Shown here in pieces: positions 25,421 to 34,695 of a DNA stretch of 64,000 nt (its first letter is position 1; the number at the start of each line of letters is the position of its first letter). The DNA comes from CAZEMR01 sp964513465. GTDB taxonomy: Bacteria; Bacteroidota; Ignavibacteria; Kapaibacteriales; UBA2268. Location of the stretch: the NCBI GenBank assembly GCA_964513465.1, contig CAZEMR010000005.1, forward strand, positions 1 through 64,000, given 5' to 3'. Both the position numbers and the translations under genes were made by a program. The notes below the pieces were generated by a model. That model made no database searches. It saw nothing but the letters and a program-made list of their open reading frames with translations, and was not told the DNA's origin.

Positions 25421-26518
25421 TTAAAATGCGAACATAAGCGAAAGGTTGTGTGATATTCCGCTTATCGAAACATATTCGTTCGATACGGAATAATCCAGAT
25501 GCATGCGGAATGGGAGGTTTTCGATTTCGGGGCGAATTGAAGCGCCTGCGCCCCAGTAAGTCATCGGGAATAATTGAGATTCGCCCATTTTCGAGCCATA
25601 TAAGGATATGCCGCCGCGAAAGACGATCATTTCGTGGGCAGCGGCTTCTACTCCGAGCACGAAGGTGGGGGCGGGCTCATGCTGGGTCAGAACTGCGTCG
25701 ATGCCAACCAGCACATATCGTGTGGCGGGCACGTAGACCTGCTCGATCTCGCCGGTGGCAGTCGAGCGTGTCGTGTAAACTTCGTCATTCAGGCCGTATT
25801 CCATCGCAACGCCGGCCCGGACGGTGTAGGGGATCATCTCGGTGCTTTCGGCGGGGTTGTTCCACATCATCATGCCGCTCAGGTTCTGTACGGCGACTCC
25901 GACGGAGAACATGTCCAATACGTTGAATTTAGTGCCGACGTCGATTGCGAATCCGTCGCCGTAATACTGCGAACCTATCAGGTTATTAGTCAGATATTTA
26001 AGGCCTACGCCGATAGAGGCGAATTCCTGACGGTAGGCGGCCACTGCCGAGATAGCGTATTGCCAGTTGGAATATTCGCCATAGGAATGTCCCATAGCGT
26101 CGCGGGCTTCGAACGAACCGGAATTGAAGCTGTTTATGCCGAATCCCAGGCCGATGCGGTCGTAGACCTCCTGACCCCAGGCGATTGTCGACTGGGTGCG
26201 GCCGAGCGAAAGGATCGAGACTCCGGTGCTGACCATAGGCTCAGGCCCGAAGAATCCCACCCCGGCGGGATTGTAAAATATTGCAGTGGGTTCATTGACG
26301 ATTGCAGAATAAGCGCCGGCCATCGAAATAGCGCGTGCGCCCACATTGCGGAAGAGGTATGCCTCGGCGTATCCGCCGTCGGAAGTCTGCGCGAAAGCAG
26401 GGGAGGCCATCAGCAACGCTATAAAAAATGCTGCGATGCGCTTTGAGTATCGACAAATTGCTACCCGTTCGGCTGTAAGATTATAGCCAAAAGCATTTCG
26501 CTGGCGAATATTGGACAT
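25421..26518 (-). CDS. PorV/PorQ-family outer-membrane protein (T9SS)
   Basis: A 365-residue outer-membrane barrel of the PorV/PorQ (UPF0164) family. Diagnostic start of the mature protein: YLFRNVGARAISMAGAYSAI, then EPTAIFYNPAGVGFF; it ends in Phe. PorV shuttles T9SS cargo from the translocon to the attachment complex, and PorQ-like proteins have related roles. The N-terminus is long (about 27 residues before the signal core), but a GAGG site seven bases upstream supports this start. Two bases separate it from a small protein that is itself mostly a T9SS sorting domain, so the pair are likely co-expressed. Confidence 0.87.
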   Translation of the reverse strand: MSNIRQRNAFGYNLTAERVAICRYSKRIAAFFIALLMASPAFAQTSDGGYAEAYLFRNVGARAISMAGAYSAIVNEPTAIFYNPAGVGFFGPEPMVSTGVSILSLGRTQSTIAWGQEVYDRIGLGFGINSFNSGSFEARDAMGHSYGEYSNWQYAISAVAAYRQEFASIGVGLKYLTNNLIGSQYYGDGFAIDVGTKFNVLDMFSVGVAVQNLSGMMMWNNPAESTEMIPYTVRAGVAMEYGLNDEVYTTRSTATGEIEQVYVPATRYVLVGIDAVLTQHEPAPTFVLGVEAAAHEMIVFRGGISLYGSKMGESQLFPMTYWGAGASIRPEIENLPFRMHLDYSVSNEYVSISGISHNLSLMFAF

Positions 26519-26520
26519 TT

Positions 26521-27012
26521 TTACCTCGATACAATGAATTTCTCAGTATCCCGGAAATTCGGTCCGTTGAGTATACATATATATACTCCGTTCGGAAGGT
26601 TGTAGGAATCGAACCTGTATTCGGCTCCTTCTGGCATAGCCGCGCCCCGGTGTATATCCTTGACTTTTTTGCCAAGCAGGTTGTATACGCTCAGTTCGAT
26701 AGTTACATCATAGCTCGCAAGTTCGACTTTAACATAATAAATATCGTTCTGATGCCTTACCTGCGAAATATGATTGCCTGCAGTCGTTGTGTCCGAGTTC
26801 ACTGCGTCGGCGTTTACCTTCGAATTTCCTTTACCGGAATTATCAGCAAATACTATGCCAGGGGGAGTAGGCGGGAGGTACATTGCGCGCTCAAGCAGGT
26901 TGCGGGCGTAACTGTTCAGCGGTATAGTCGGCTTGCTCTGGGCGATTGCCCCGGAGATAGCCGCCACCGCGAATAATATATATATAATCAGCCTGCTGAT
27001 AGCTTCTGCCAT
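26521..27012 (-). CDS. Small secreted protein with T9SS C-terminal sorting domain
   Basis: A 163-residue protein (start at 27012 giving MAEAISRLIIYILFAVAAI as signal peptide; an ATG at 27048 is possible). After a short low-complexity linker, residues ~90-163 form a T9SS type A sorting domain: VELASYDVTIELSVYNLLGKKV, then SYNLPNGVYICILNG and a terminal KFIVSR. There is almost no passenger domain. It lies directly upstream of the PorV-family gene. It may be a secreted peptide or an accessory to the PorV protein; neither is established. Confidence 0.8.
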   Translation of the reverse strand: MAEAISRLIIYILFAVAAISGAIAQSKPTIPLNSYARNLLERAMYLPPTPPGIVFADNSGKGNSKVNADAVNSDTTTAGNHISQVRHQNDIYYVKVELASYDVTIELSVYNLLGKKVKDIHRGAAMPEGAEYRFDSYNLPNGVYICILNGPNFRDTEKFIVSR

Positions 27013-27110
27013 TTTGTGTTTATAAACTATACTATAAATATAAGTCAAATTTACAAAATTTTACTTATAGAAAATTAACTATTCAGAAGATTTTTTATTG
27101 TCGATGATTA

Positions 27111-28676
27111 TTATTTTTTAGAAAACTTTGATTTCAATTTTTCGATTAATTCTTTGTCATCTTTAAGATTTTCCATTGCTTTACGCGTTTCCAGACTGCC
27201 CTTTTCTATCCCGAGTTTGCGGGCAATGTCGCTCAGCTTTCCTACATCCGTCGGCAGCTCCTCACGGTCGAGGCTGCTAAGGTTCTGCTTCTTCAGTTTC
27301 TGCTGTTCATTGCGCAGATGCATAGCCAGCTCGATTTTTGGCGAATACCCCAAAGATTTCTCCGATTCTTCATCACTATCTTCCGATTCCTCGATATCTT
27401 CCGGTTCTTCGTCGGATGTGTCGATTTTGCTGCGAATCTGCGAAAGCATATCCTCCAGCTCTTTTTGCTCGAGCTTTTTGAGCTCTTCGGGCGATGGCCG
27501 CGAGAGCTTCGGCTCTTCCTCTTCGGGTTCGGGCTGCGGCTCGGGCCTCCCCCCATGAATACGTTCGGATTTCTTATATGTTTCGCTGGCGCGCTTTGCC
27601 CCAGTGCTGGCGTTTGCTTTTGCGCTTTCCAGGCTTTTGCGGAATTTTTCGCTGCGAGCGGGCTTTTTGGCGATTTTGTTCATCTCGTTTTTGCGCCAGC
27701 GGAAATAAAGCAACAACACTATTGCGGCCAGCGCAACTCCCGCCATAATTATATAAGTCATCACAGTGAAATACCAGGGCTTTGCCGTAGATTCGATAGG
27801 CAATAGCGCCGAATCAGCGCGCGCGGTGTCCGCCGCCGGAGAATCGGCCGCAAGGTCGAAGCTCATGGAATCGCCGGTGAGCGCATGTATCGAATCGCCC
27901 GAAAATGGATCGTTCAGCCGGGCAACATGCGAGTATGCCTCGCTGCGGAGAGTGTCGTCGTCGGCAATCGGCGATATTTTTATTTTTGGGAATGATTTGA
28001 TGCCGGTCATTTCTGCGAATTTCTGAGAATATTTATTCGCATTCTCAGTATCATTTTTAATTGAATAAATCTGGGATAATCCGGCGTATGCGTCCGGAAT
28101 CTGCGTACCGTTGTTTACTGCGAATGTCAGATTATCCAACGCGTCGTCCAGCTCGCCCTCGCGGATGAGCAGTATTCCGAGCATTGCCGCAGCGTCTGCC
28201 GAGCCCTCCTTGACTGCGCGAACGAGCTGCTTTTTGGCTACCTGTCGGATGCCGTCCTCGATAGCGAGCAATCCGACCCGGTAGCTGTCCTCGGCTGCCG
28301 AAAGCGCATCCCATTTAAATACATCGATCATAAGAGAGCGGGAGTAGGGCAGCGGCACTGCGGTATAGCCCCGCTTGTCCTTCATTACTATATTGATCTC
28401 GAGGTCATCCTCTTTGGTCTGGACGTATACATCCTCGATGATTCCACCGCCGCGGGTGATACGGGCCGAATCAACCACCCCGGCGTTATTGATTTTTACA
28501 TTGACTTTCTTTTTATCTTCGGATAAATATGACTGGAATCCCGAGGGGATATCGCTGAAATAGATCATAGCCCTGTTCAGCGGGTCGATCTTGGTCCGCA
28601 CCACCCTGAGCTGGCCGAACGACCTGAGCGGTAGTACGAGAATCGCTGCAATCAGAATGATGATCTTAATTTTCAT
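27111..28676 (-). CDS. Exported single-span protein with TPR-like region, in flagellar regulator cluster
   Basis: A 521-residue protein, family not recognised. Visible parts: signal peptide (1-21); a beta-rich ~100-residue domain (VVRTKIDPLNRAMIYFSDIP, resembling an AMIN-like fold); a TPR/Sel1-like helical region (about 130-225, KKQLVRAVKEGSADAAAMLG); one membrane helix (about 305-327); and a long charged cytoplasmic tail rich in Glu/Pro and Lys. The layout recalls FimV-type polar hubs, but I see no LysM domain. It ends the minus-strand run that starts with flhF, which hints at polar or motility organisation. Confidence 0.65.
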   Translation of the reverse strand: MKIKIIILIAAILVLPLRSFGQLRVVRTKIDPLNRAMIYFSDIPSGFQSYLSEDKKKVNVKINNAGVVDSARITRGGGIIEDVYVQTKEDDLEINIVMKDKRGYTAVPLPYSRSLMIDVFKWDALSAAEDSYRVGLLAIEDGIRQVAKKQLVRAVKEGSADAAAMLGILLIREGELDDALDNLTFAVNNGTQIPDAYAGLSQIYSIKNDTENANKYSQKFAEMTGIKSFPKIKISPIADDDTLRSEAYSHVARLNDPFSGDSIHALTGDSMSFDLAADSPAADTARADSALLPIESTAKPWYFTVMTYIIMAGVALAAIVLLLYFRWRKNEMNKIAKKPARSEKFRKSLESAKANASTGAKRASETYKKSERIHGGRPEPQPEPEEEEPKLSRPSPEELKKLEQKELEDMLSQIRSKIDTSDEEPEDIEESEDSDEESEKSLGYSPKIELAMHLRNEQQKLKKQNLSSLDREELPTDVGKLSDIARKLGIEKGSLETRKAMENLKDDKELIEKLKSKFSKK

Positions 28677-28780
28677 TGAATAGAATTTCCCCGGGACTAA
28701 CCGAATATGTAAATGAAGAATATTTACAATTATATAAAAAATATTTAATAAAGCAGCAAAAAATATAAGATATTATTGGG

Positions 28781-30139
28781 CTATTTCGATTTTTGGGGAA
28801 ATGTGATACGATAGGTGGCGCCTTTGCCCGGATGGGAGTGAACAGAAATCTCGCCGCGATGCTGGCCGATAATACTGTTCGATAGAAACAATCCGCGTCC
28901 GGTGGGCTCATCGCCCGGCCTTAGCGAGAAGTTCGGGTCGAATATCCGCGCAAGCATATCCTCGTCGAGCCCGATGCCGGTATCGCGTATGCTGATGACG
29001 ATTTTTTTGCGTTCTCCTGCGAAAACGCCGATATATATAGTGCCGCCGTCGGGCATGGTGTCGCGCGCATTAAGCAATATATTCAAAAATGCCTGCTCGA
29101 GCTGCGGCTTGAATCCGAATACAATCGGTTTTTCGATTGCATAATCGCGCTCGAATCGAATGCCGTCGCGTTGCATTTGGGCTTCGGAAAACAGCAGAAC
29201 CTCGTCGATAATCTGGCAAATATTTATATCCGAGGGCTTTTGCTGAGGCGATGTGCCCGCCAGCTCTGATAGCTTGCGGTTGATCTGTCTCATGCGGTCG
29301 AGCTCTTTGCGGATAAGCTCGAATCTGCGTGCGGGATCGCCTACGCCTGTTTCGATGAATGTCAGATTGCCGTCGATAATATCGAGCGGAGACTTCAGCT
29401 CCGAGGCGATCGACGCTGCCAGCTCGCCAATAGAGAAGTAGCGCGATGATTGCAGCATCTGCTTATTAAGAGTGCTCAGGCGTTGATTCATACGGGTGAT
29501 TTCGCGCGCCGAGCGGATATTGTCCACCGCGGCTGCGGCGTGACCGGATATTTCGAGCAGATCATAAAGCTCTTCGCCGGGGATTTCATCAGGCGTTCGG
29601 GTTGTCAGTGCGGCGAACAGCCCGATTTCGCGGCCACGAAGAAATACCGGTATCAGAATAATGTGTTGTGGGATAGTCGCATCGGCAGAAGCAAGATCGG
29701 GCACCACACTTGTCTCGCCTTGTTCTATAGCCCAGTCGAGTATGCCTTCCTCTTCCATATGCAGTATGCTTTTATCCATACGGCTGGCGGCATCTCCGGG
29801 GGCCACAGGCGCAATCCTGCGGTCGGCGCTGAAAAAATACAGATTGCTCTCGGCAATATTCAGATCGCGGGAGATATTCTCGTGCATTCGCGCAATGACT
29901 TGCTCTTCCGAAGCGGCTGCATAGAATTGCCGCGCATCGAATGATATATGATGCGGCTGGGGCTTGTCTTCCGGATGGGGGGGGGTGCCGCCGGATATGC
30001 TGCGTAAATGCTCAACCTCGCGTTGCAACAGGTCGAGCGCCGACTCCAGCGAGCGGATGTATTCATCGCGGTCGTGCACGAACTCGTCCATTTTGGCGAG
30101 GCCGGAGTGTGTGTTTTTATTGTTGCTGGATTCGGACAT
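28781..30139 (-). CDS. GAF-domain histidine-kinase-like protein without phospho-acceptor histidine
   Basis: A 452-residue soluble protein. Order: short coiled coil (20-48), GAF sensor domain (about 75-210), second coiled coil, HisKA-like helical pair (about 232-295), and HATPase domain (about 335-450). The ATP site looks intact: FLNILLNARDTMPDGG (N-box), DTGIGL, GRGLFLSN. In the H-box, where relatives read AHE, this protein reads ASE; Ser246 replaces the histidine (codon TCG, 29402-29404). Autophosphorylation in the normal way should be impossible. It sits after the HDOD gene in the flhF-fliA run. Confidence 0.85.
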   Translation of the reverse strand: MSESSNNKNTHSGLAKMDEFVHDRDEYIRSLESALDLLQREVEHLRSISGGTPPHPEDKPQPHHISFDARQFYAAASEEQVIARMHENISRDLNIAESNLYFFSADRRIAPVAPGDAASRMDKSILHMEEEGILDWAIEQGETSVVPDLASADATIPQHIILIPVFLRGREIGLFAALTTRTPDEIPGEELYDLLEISGHAAAAVDNIRSAREITRMNQRLSTLNKQMLQSSRYFSIGELAASIASELKSPLDIIDGNLTFIETGVGDPARRFELIRKELDRMRQINRKLSELAGTSPQQKPSDINICQIIDEVLLFSEAQMQRDGIRFERDYAIEKPIVFGFKPQLEQAFLNILLNARDTMPDGGTIYIGVFAGERKKIVISIRDTGIGLDEDMLARIFDPNFSLRPGDEPTGRGLFLSNSIIGQHRGEISVHSHPGKGATYRITFPQKSK

Positions 30140-30147
30140 AAATTAAA

Positions 30148-31083
30148 TCAGAATAATGGTTTTTCGGGTAATTCGCTGAGCACACCGGCCTTTTGATATT
30201 CTTCGTCGATTTCGAATTTCAGAGCCTCGATAGCGCTGTCGGCTTCGTAAATATTACTGTCGGAGATCGACTCAAGAGTCTCGTTCGCCAGATAAAGCGG
30301 CGAAAACGTTTGTTCCTGAGTCCAGTTCATATATCCCATCTCGCGTGCGAACCATTCTGTCATTGCTACTATCACTGCAAGCGTCTGCTCGGCCGATTCG
30401 GGCATCAGCACCGGCCCTTCGGCGGCCTCGATTTCGTTCAACTCGCGGTAGGGGGTATGATGGAAACGTATCGCATTGCCCAGGTGTGCCGGGAGGTTCC
30501 ACTTTTCCGACAGCCATGCGCCGATTTCGGCATGAGTGCCGCCGAGTATTTCGGTTTCCGCCTGACAAAGAGAAAGGGATTGCGAATTTTGTAATTCTCT
30601 GATTTTTTTAAATTTATTCGAAAAATATTCTATCATAATAAGATAGCCGATGTCGTGCATCAGTCCCGCAACAAAAGCTTCCCCGGCCAGCCGGTAGCCC
30701 ATCTTGCGTGCCAGCAGCCTGGCCGCCGCGCCGCAAAATACGGAATACTTCCAGAAATCGCGCACATCGAACGTACCACGGCCGATATTTGCAAAAAATC
30801 TTTGAATAATCAGGCTCATCACGATTTCCTTGATCGCATTTGTGCCCATTACGACCACCGCAAGGTCGATGGTCGATATCCTCCTCGAAAACCCGTAGAA
30901 TGGAGAATTCGCCACCCTCAGAACTCGGGCGGTAAGAGTCTGGTCCTGTTCTATAAGACGCGCTATCTGCCCTGCGCTGGTATCGGGATTATCCAGAATA
31001 TCCAGCACGCGGGAAATTACATGCGGAATTGCCGGAAGCTCGCTGAGCGACTCCAGCTTGCGGGTGACCGGACGCTCAAGCAT
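30148..31083 (-). CDS. HDOD-domain signalling protein
   Basis: A 311-residue protein with an HDOD domain over about residues 10-210 (SELPAIPHVISRVLDILDNPD, TLTARVLRVANSPFYGF, GLMHDIGYLIM, RFHHTPY). HDOD proteins resemble HD phosphohydrolases but usually lack full catalysis and act in signal transduction and motility control. There is no receiver domain. Its start overlaps the fliA end by 8 bases and the kinase-like gene follows by 8, so the three are probably one transcription unit. Confidence 0.88.
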   Translation of the reverse strand: MLERPVTRKLESLSELPAIPHVISRVLDILDNPDTSAGQIARLIEQDQTLTARVLRVANSPFYGFSRRISTIDLAVVVMGTNAIKEIVMSLIIQRFFANIGRGTFDVRDFWKYSVFCGAAARLLARKMGYRLAGEAFVAGLMHDIGYLIMIEYFSNKFKKIRELQNSQSLSLCQAETEILGGTHAEIGAWLSEKWNLPAHLGNAIRFHHTPYRELNEIEAAEGPVLMPESAEQTLAVIVAMTEWFAREMGYMNWTQEQTFSPLYLANETLESISDSNIYEADSAIEALKFEIDEEYQKAGVLSELPEKPLF

Positions 31084-31855
31084 TATCGAACTCGTACAAT
31101 TTCTTGCGCATATCCGATACGACCTGGGTATGGATCTGGCATATCCGGCTTTCTGATACGTTAAGCACCTTGCCGATGTCTTTAAATGTCAGATTCTCGT
31201 AATAATATAGCATCATCACCAGGCGTTTGCGTTCGTTTAGGTTTTTGAGCATATCTGTCAGAAAATTAATCCGCTCTTCGTTTTCGATTTTCGTCAGGAA
31301 GTCTTCCTGGTTCATATCGGCTATTTCCTCGAGTGGATCCGTATCTTCGTCGCCGCCTCGACTTAGCGAGGTTGGCTCCGATAGCGATAGCGAAGCTTTT
31401 GCGGCAGCGGCCGCATGAAGGTACGACTGATATTTCTCCGGAGATACGTCAAGCTTGCGGCGGATTTCCTCGGCGGAGACCTCGCGGCCGACCTGACTGC
31501 GTAGCTCGTCGGATACCGTCAGGTATTCGTGGGCTTTCTTGCGGGCAGTTCGCGAGAGCCAGTCGAGCTTGCGCAATTCGTCCTGAATTATTCCCCTGAT
31601 CCGCGGAATGGCATATGATTCGAATTTTACCCCACGCTCGGGTTCGAATCTCTCTATTGACTCATGAAGCCCGAGTATGCCGATATTCAGGAAATCTTCG
31701 TCGGTAAGTATCGAATTGCTCGGAAGCGTCATCTGATGGAGGACGTACTTCACCAGCCAGATGTAATTAAGCAGCAGGGAGTGCTTATACTCCAGCTCGC
31801 GTCTTTCTGTATATTCTAACCAAATTTGCTGTATTTTAGGGTCTACCGGGGTCAT
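31076..31855 (-). CDS. fliA: Flagellar sigma-28 family RNA polymerase sigma factor
   Basis: A 259-residue sigma factor of the FliA/WhiG class. The start at 31855 has a GGAAGA site five bases upstream; an alternative in-frame extension of 29 residues looks non-coding. Region 2: LTDEDFLNIGILGLHESIERFEP and FESYAIPRIRGIIQDELRKLDW, the latter a hallmark of FliA. Region 3: REVSAEEIRRKLDVS. Region 4.2: LTFKDIGKVLNVSESRICQIHTQ. It should direct late flagellar and chemotaxis genes. It follows flhF, flhG and a charged membrane protein. No FlgM anti-sigma gene is adjacent. Confidence 0.93.
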   Translation of the reverse strand: MTPVDPKIQQIWLEYTERRELEYKHSLLLNYIWLVKYVLHQMTLPSNSILTDEDFLNIGILGLHESIERFEPERGVKFESYAIPRIRGIIQDELRKLDWLSRTARKKAHEYLTVSDELRSQVGREVSAEEIRRKLDVSPEKYQSYLHAAAAAKASLSLSEPTSLSRGGDEDTDPLEEIADMNQEDFLTKIENEERINFLTDMLKNLNERKRLVMMLYYYENLTFKDIGKVLNVSESRICQIHTQVVSDMRKKLYEFDNA

Positions 31856-31962
31856 ATTCTTCCAGTTTTCAAATAAATATAATTCACAGACTAAAATAGT
31901 GTTTTGCCGATATTTAATCAAGCTGTACCGAATAAAAATCATTCTGGCTATATTGTTTCGTT

Positions 31963-32730
31963 TTAGCTTTTACCGCTTTCGGATTCTTCGAACTCCTCCA
32001 TCGACGGTGGCTCCTCGGGGAAAGGCATTTCTTCCTGATTCATGCTCTGCTCGGGATATTCATCATGCATTTTGCTGAATATTTCCTGGTCTTCGTCGTC
32101 GCCGGGGAAATCGGAAATATCTTCCATTTCGAATTCGGGCAGCATATGGCCTTCGAGCTCTTCATCCTCGCCTTCGGAGGATTGTGCTGCGGATTTGCCG
32201 GGCAGTTTCTTGCTTTCCTTCATTTCTTTACGGCGCCGGGCTTCGATTTCGCGCTGGATATTTTCAAGTTCGGTCAGCTCTGCTTCGTGGCGGGCCTCTT
32301 CTTCTTTTTCGAGTTCGGCCTGTTTGCGAAGCTCTTCCTCGAGCTCTTTCTCCTTATCGAGCGAAATCAGATAGAACACGCTGACCATAGCGATGCCGCC
32401 TCCGCCATAGAACAGAAAAAATACGAGAAATACGTAAAACACGATCTCGCGCGGAGTATAGGTGCCCGGATAAACGAAAAAAATCAGAAACAAAGTGGCA
32501 GCCAGCACACTTATATAAAAATGGATTTTGTACGGAAAATTGATTTTCTTTTTAATCCGCTTTTGCTCCTGCTTCAGCTTTTTTTTCTGACGGGCTTCGC
32601 GGCGCTTCTGGCGTTTCTGCTTTTCTTTCTGCTTTTTCTTAAGTTCGGCATACTCCTTCTTTTCGCGCTCGCGGCGTTCCTGTTCCCGCTTTTTTTCTTC
32701 GGGGGTCAGTTGTTTTTTTTCTTTAGCCAT
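31963..32730 (-). CDS. Highly charged two-span membrane protein, unknown
   Basis: A 255-residue protein, family not recognised. The first ~65 residues are an extremely basic coiled-coil-like stretch of Lys/Glu/Arg; two membrane helices lie at about 70-88 and 98-122 with a short GTYTPRE loop between; a further coiled coil (125-170) leads into a strongly acidic C-terminal tail (190-255). Both ends should be cytoplasmic. It is inserted between flhG and fliA in the same run, 18 bp downstream of flhG, suggesting a motility or polar-localisation role, which is inference. Confidence 0.7.
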   Translation of the reverse strand: MAKEKKQLTPEEKKREQERREREKKEYAELKKKQKEKQKRQKRREARQKKKLKQEQKRIKKKINFPYKIHFYISVLAATLFLIFFVYPGTYTPREIVFYVFLVFFLFYGGGGIAMVSVFYLISLDKEKELEEELRKQAELEKEEEARHEAELTELENIQREIEARRRKEMKESKKLPGKSAAQSSEGEDEELEGHMLPEFEMEDISDFPGDDEDQEIFSKMHDEYPEQSMNQEEMPFPEEPPSMEEFEESESGKS

Positions 32731-32748
32731 AATTTGGCAAATCCTTGA

Positions 32749-33522
32749 TTATGCTAAATATTGTTTTTCCGTGACCGCGATCATTGACGTTAATTTGTCA
32801 GCAATCTTTTCTATCGATACACTCACTTCGCTTGCTGGGTCGGTTTCCGTAAGTAATTCCTGACGAATGATCGACTGACGCACAACCCGATCGTAGGGGA
32901 CGAATCCCACAAGATCGAGCTCGAGCCCGAGGAATTTCCCCGTGGCCAGATTCAGCTTAGTCGAGATTTCGTCGGCGTCTTCCATATCAATCACATTGTT
33001 GACCAGCATCCGGATGCGCTCCGGCGGCGTCATACCGAGCAATATCTTGATCAGCGCATAGGCATCGATAAGCGACGTCGGCTCGTCTGTTATAACCACA
33101 TTGACAAAATCGGCCAGCCTGCAGCATTCGATAACTTCGTCGGATGCGCCCGCCGGGGTATCTATCAATATAAAATCCATTTCGGTGAATGCAAGTATTT
33201 CGTTATATATTTTGCGAATTTCCTGCGGCTCGAAGTCCTCGTGGCGACCGGAAGCGGGCAAATCCGCCAGCAGTCTGAAATTCTTCCTGACCCGGAACAT
33301 TGCGTCTTCTACTGATACATGCCCGGCATAAACGTCGCTCATCCTCACTGGCGGCTCGACCCCCATAAGAAGATGCTGATTGGGGAAATTCATGTTTGCA
33401 TCCCACACCAGCACCCGATGACTGCGGGCGAGCATATTCGCCAGATTGGCAGTGAGCACGCTTTTGCCGACTCCGCCTTTGCCGCTTGCTATTGTGATTG
33501 TAATAGGTCTGTTAATTTCCAT
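32749..33522 (-). CDS. flhG: FlhG/MinD-family ATPase
   Basis: A 257-residue deviant Walker ATPase. SGKGGVGKS at residues 13-21 is the MinD-type P-loop with the signature first lysine; the switch regions appear as VWDANMNFPNQHLLMG and DFILIDTPAGAS. The C-terminus has an amphipathic helix suited to membrane binding. It is 39 bp downstream of flhF, the standard flhF-flhG order, so it is FlhG (controls flagellar number and place) rather than a division MinD. Confidence 0.92.
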   Translation of the reverse strand: MEINRPITITIASGKGGVGKSVLTANLANMLARSHRVLVWDANMNFPNQHLLMGVEPPVRMSDVYAGHVSVEDAMFRVRKNFRLLADLPASGRHEDFEPQEIRKIYNEILAFTEMDFILIDTPAGASDEVIECCRLADFVNVVITDEPTSLIDAYALIKILLGMTPPERIRMLVNNVIDMEDADEISTKLNLATGKFLGLELDLVGFVPYDRVVRQSIIRQELLTETDPASEVSVSIEKIADKLTSMIAVTEKQYLA

Positions 33523-33561
33523 ATTATTTCATTGTAAATTAAATGGTCATATTTGGATAAA

Positions 33562-34695
33562 TTATTTGGCTTCTGCAGAATAAAAGCCAATATCATCCGG
33601 CAGCAGCAGCTCTCCGAGTTTCTCTGCCGACGCAGGCTCGATATCCTCCGGTATCTGCTGGCCGGTGGTGAAATACATCAGCGGAATCGGCTGCGATTCG
33701 AGCGCCGATATTGCCTCGCCCACTCCCGGGGTCTCGTCCAGCTTAGTCAGTATCATCGATGTCGGGCCGGTCGCCCCGAATTTGCGGATTACCTCTGCCA
33801 GCATAGATTGACTGGCGCCCGCCGGCTGCACGAGAAACACGTTGTCGGCCGAGGACTTACGAACGTATTCGCTGATTTCCTGCAAATGCTTTTTATTCTG
33901 CTGGCTGCGGCCTGTTGTGTCTATATATATAAAATCAAAATTTTTCTCCGAACGAACGATTTCATCCAGCTCCTCCGGCGAATATGCCGAACGATAGGGG
34001 AGATTGGCAATCGAGGCGTAAGTCTCGAGCTGCTCGGCGCCGCCTACCTTATGCGTATCGGCCGATACGACAAGCACCCGCGCCTGCATTACCAATCTTG
34101 TGATAATGGCCAGCTTAACGAGGGTCGTAGTCTTGCCAGAGCCCGTTGTGCCAGTAAATACGGCAATCTTACGGCCATCGGCCTGCTGAAGCGGCTCGAC
34201 GCACCGGATATGCTCTGTGGCCAGCCTCCGTCCCTCCCTGATTGCCTCGGTCAGATCGCCCGGGTCTGCGCTGCCGCTTATCTTTCCGGCAATCCGGAGC
34301 GCGAGATTTTCCTCCATGCCGGACTTGCGCAATGCGAGGAAAATCCGCCCGGGAATGTCGCCGAGCGAGGCAGCATATTTATATTTCACCGAATCGGACA
34401 CACCGCTCAGCAGCGTTCTGATCTTCTCGATTTCAGAGAAAATATCGCCTGCAGTTTTGACAAATGTCCGGGCGTCGGAATGCACCTCAGGGCGCGGCTC
34501 TTTTGGCGGTGCTTTCGCAGTTCTACGGTTTTTGCCGGGGCGGTCGTCTATGGCTGCCACGAGCTCTACACCCTCTCCATTCTCGGAGTCGTGCACCGTG
34601 CGGCTGGAGAGCACCACTGCGTCTTCGCCGAGCTCGGACTTGATCAGCGCTTTGCCTTCGGCGAGCGATTTTGCTTTATATTTTTTAATTCTCAT
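33562..34695 (-). CDS. flhF: Flagellar SRP-type GTPase FlhF
   Basis: A 377-residue SRP-family GTPase. The N-terminal ~75 residues match the FlhF-specific B domain start (MRIKKYKAKSLAEGKALIKSELGEDAVVLSSR) followed by a basic linker; the NG domain follows with GTTGSGKTT at 182-190, DTTGR near 257 and TKLDET later. FlhF marks the site of flagellar assembly at the pole. First gene of the minus-strand cluster; the promoter should lie in the 264-bp AT-rich spacer shared with the divergent transketolase genes. Confidence 0.95.
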   Translation of the reverse strand: MRIKKYKAKSLAEGKALIKSELGEDAVVLSSRTVHDSENGEGVELVAAIDDRPGKNRRTAKAPPKEPRPEVHSDARTFVKTAGDIFSEIEKIRTLLSGVSDSVKYKYAASLGDIPGRIFLALRKSGMEENLALRIAGKISGSADPGDLTEAIREGRRLATEHIRCVEPLQQADGRKIAVFTGTTGSGKTTTLVKLAIITRLVMQARVLVVSADTHKVGGAEQLETYASIANLPYRSAYSPEELDEIVRSEKNFDFIYIDTTGRSQQNKKHLQEISEYVRKSSADNVFLVQPAGASQSMLAEVIRKFGATGPTSMILTKLDETPGVGEAISALESQPIPLMYFTTGQQIPEDIEPASAEKLGELLLPDDIGFYSAEAK

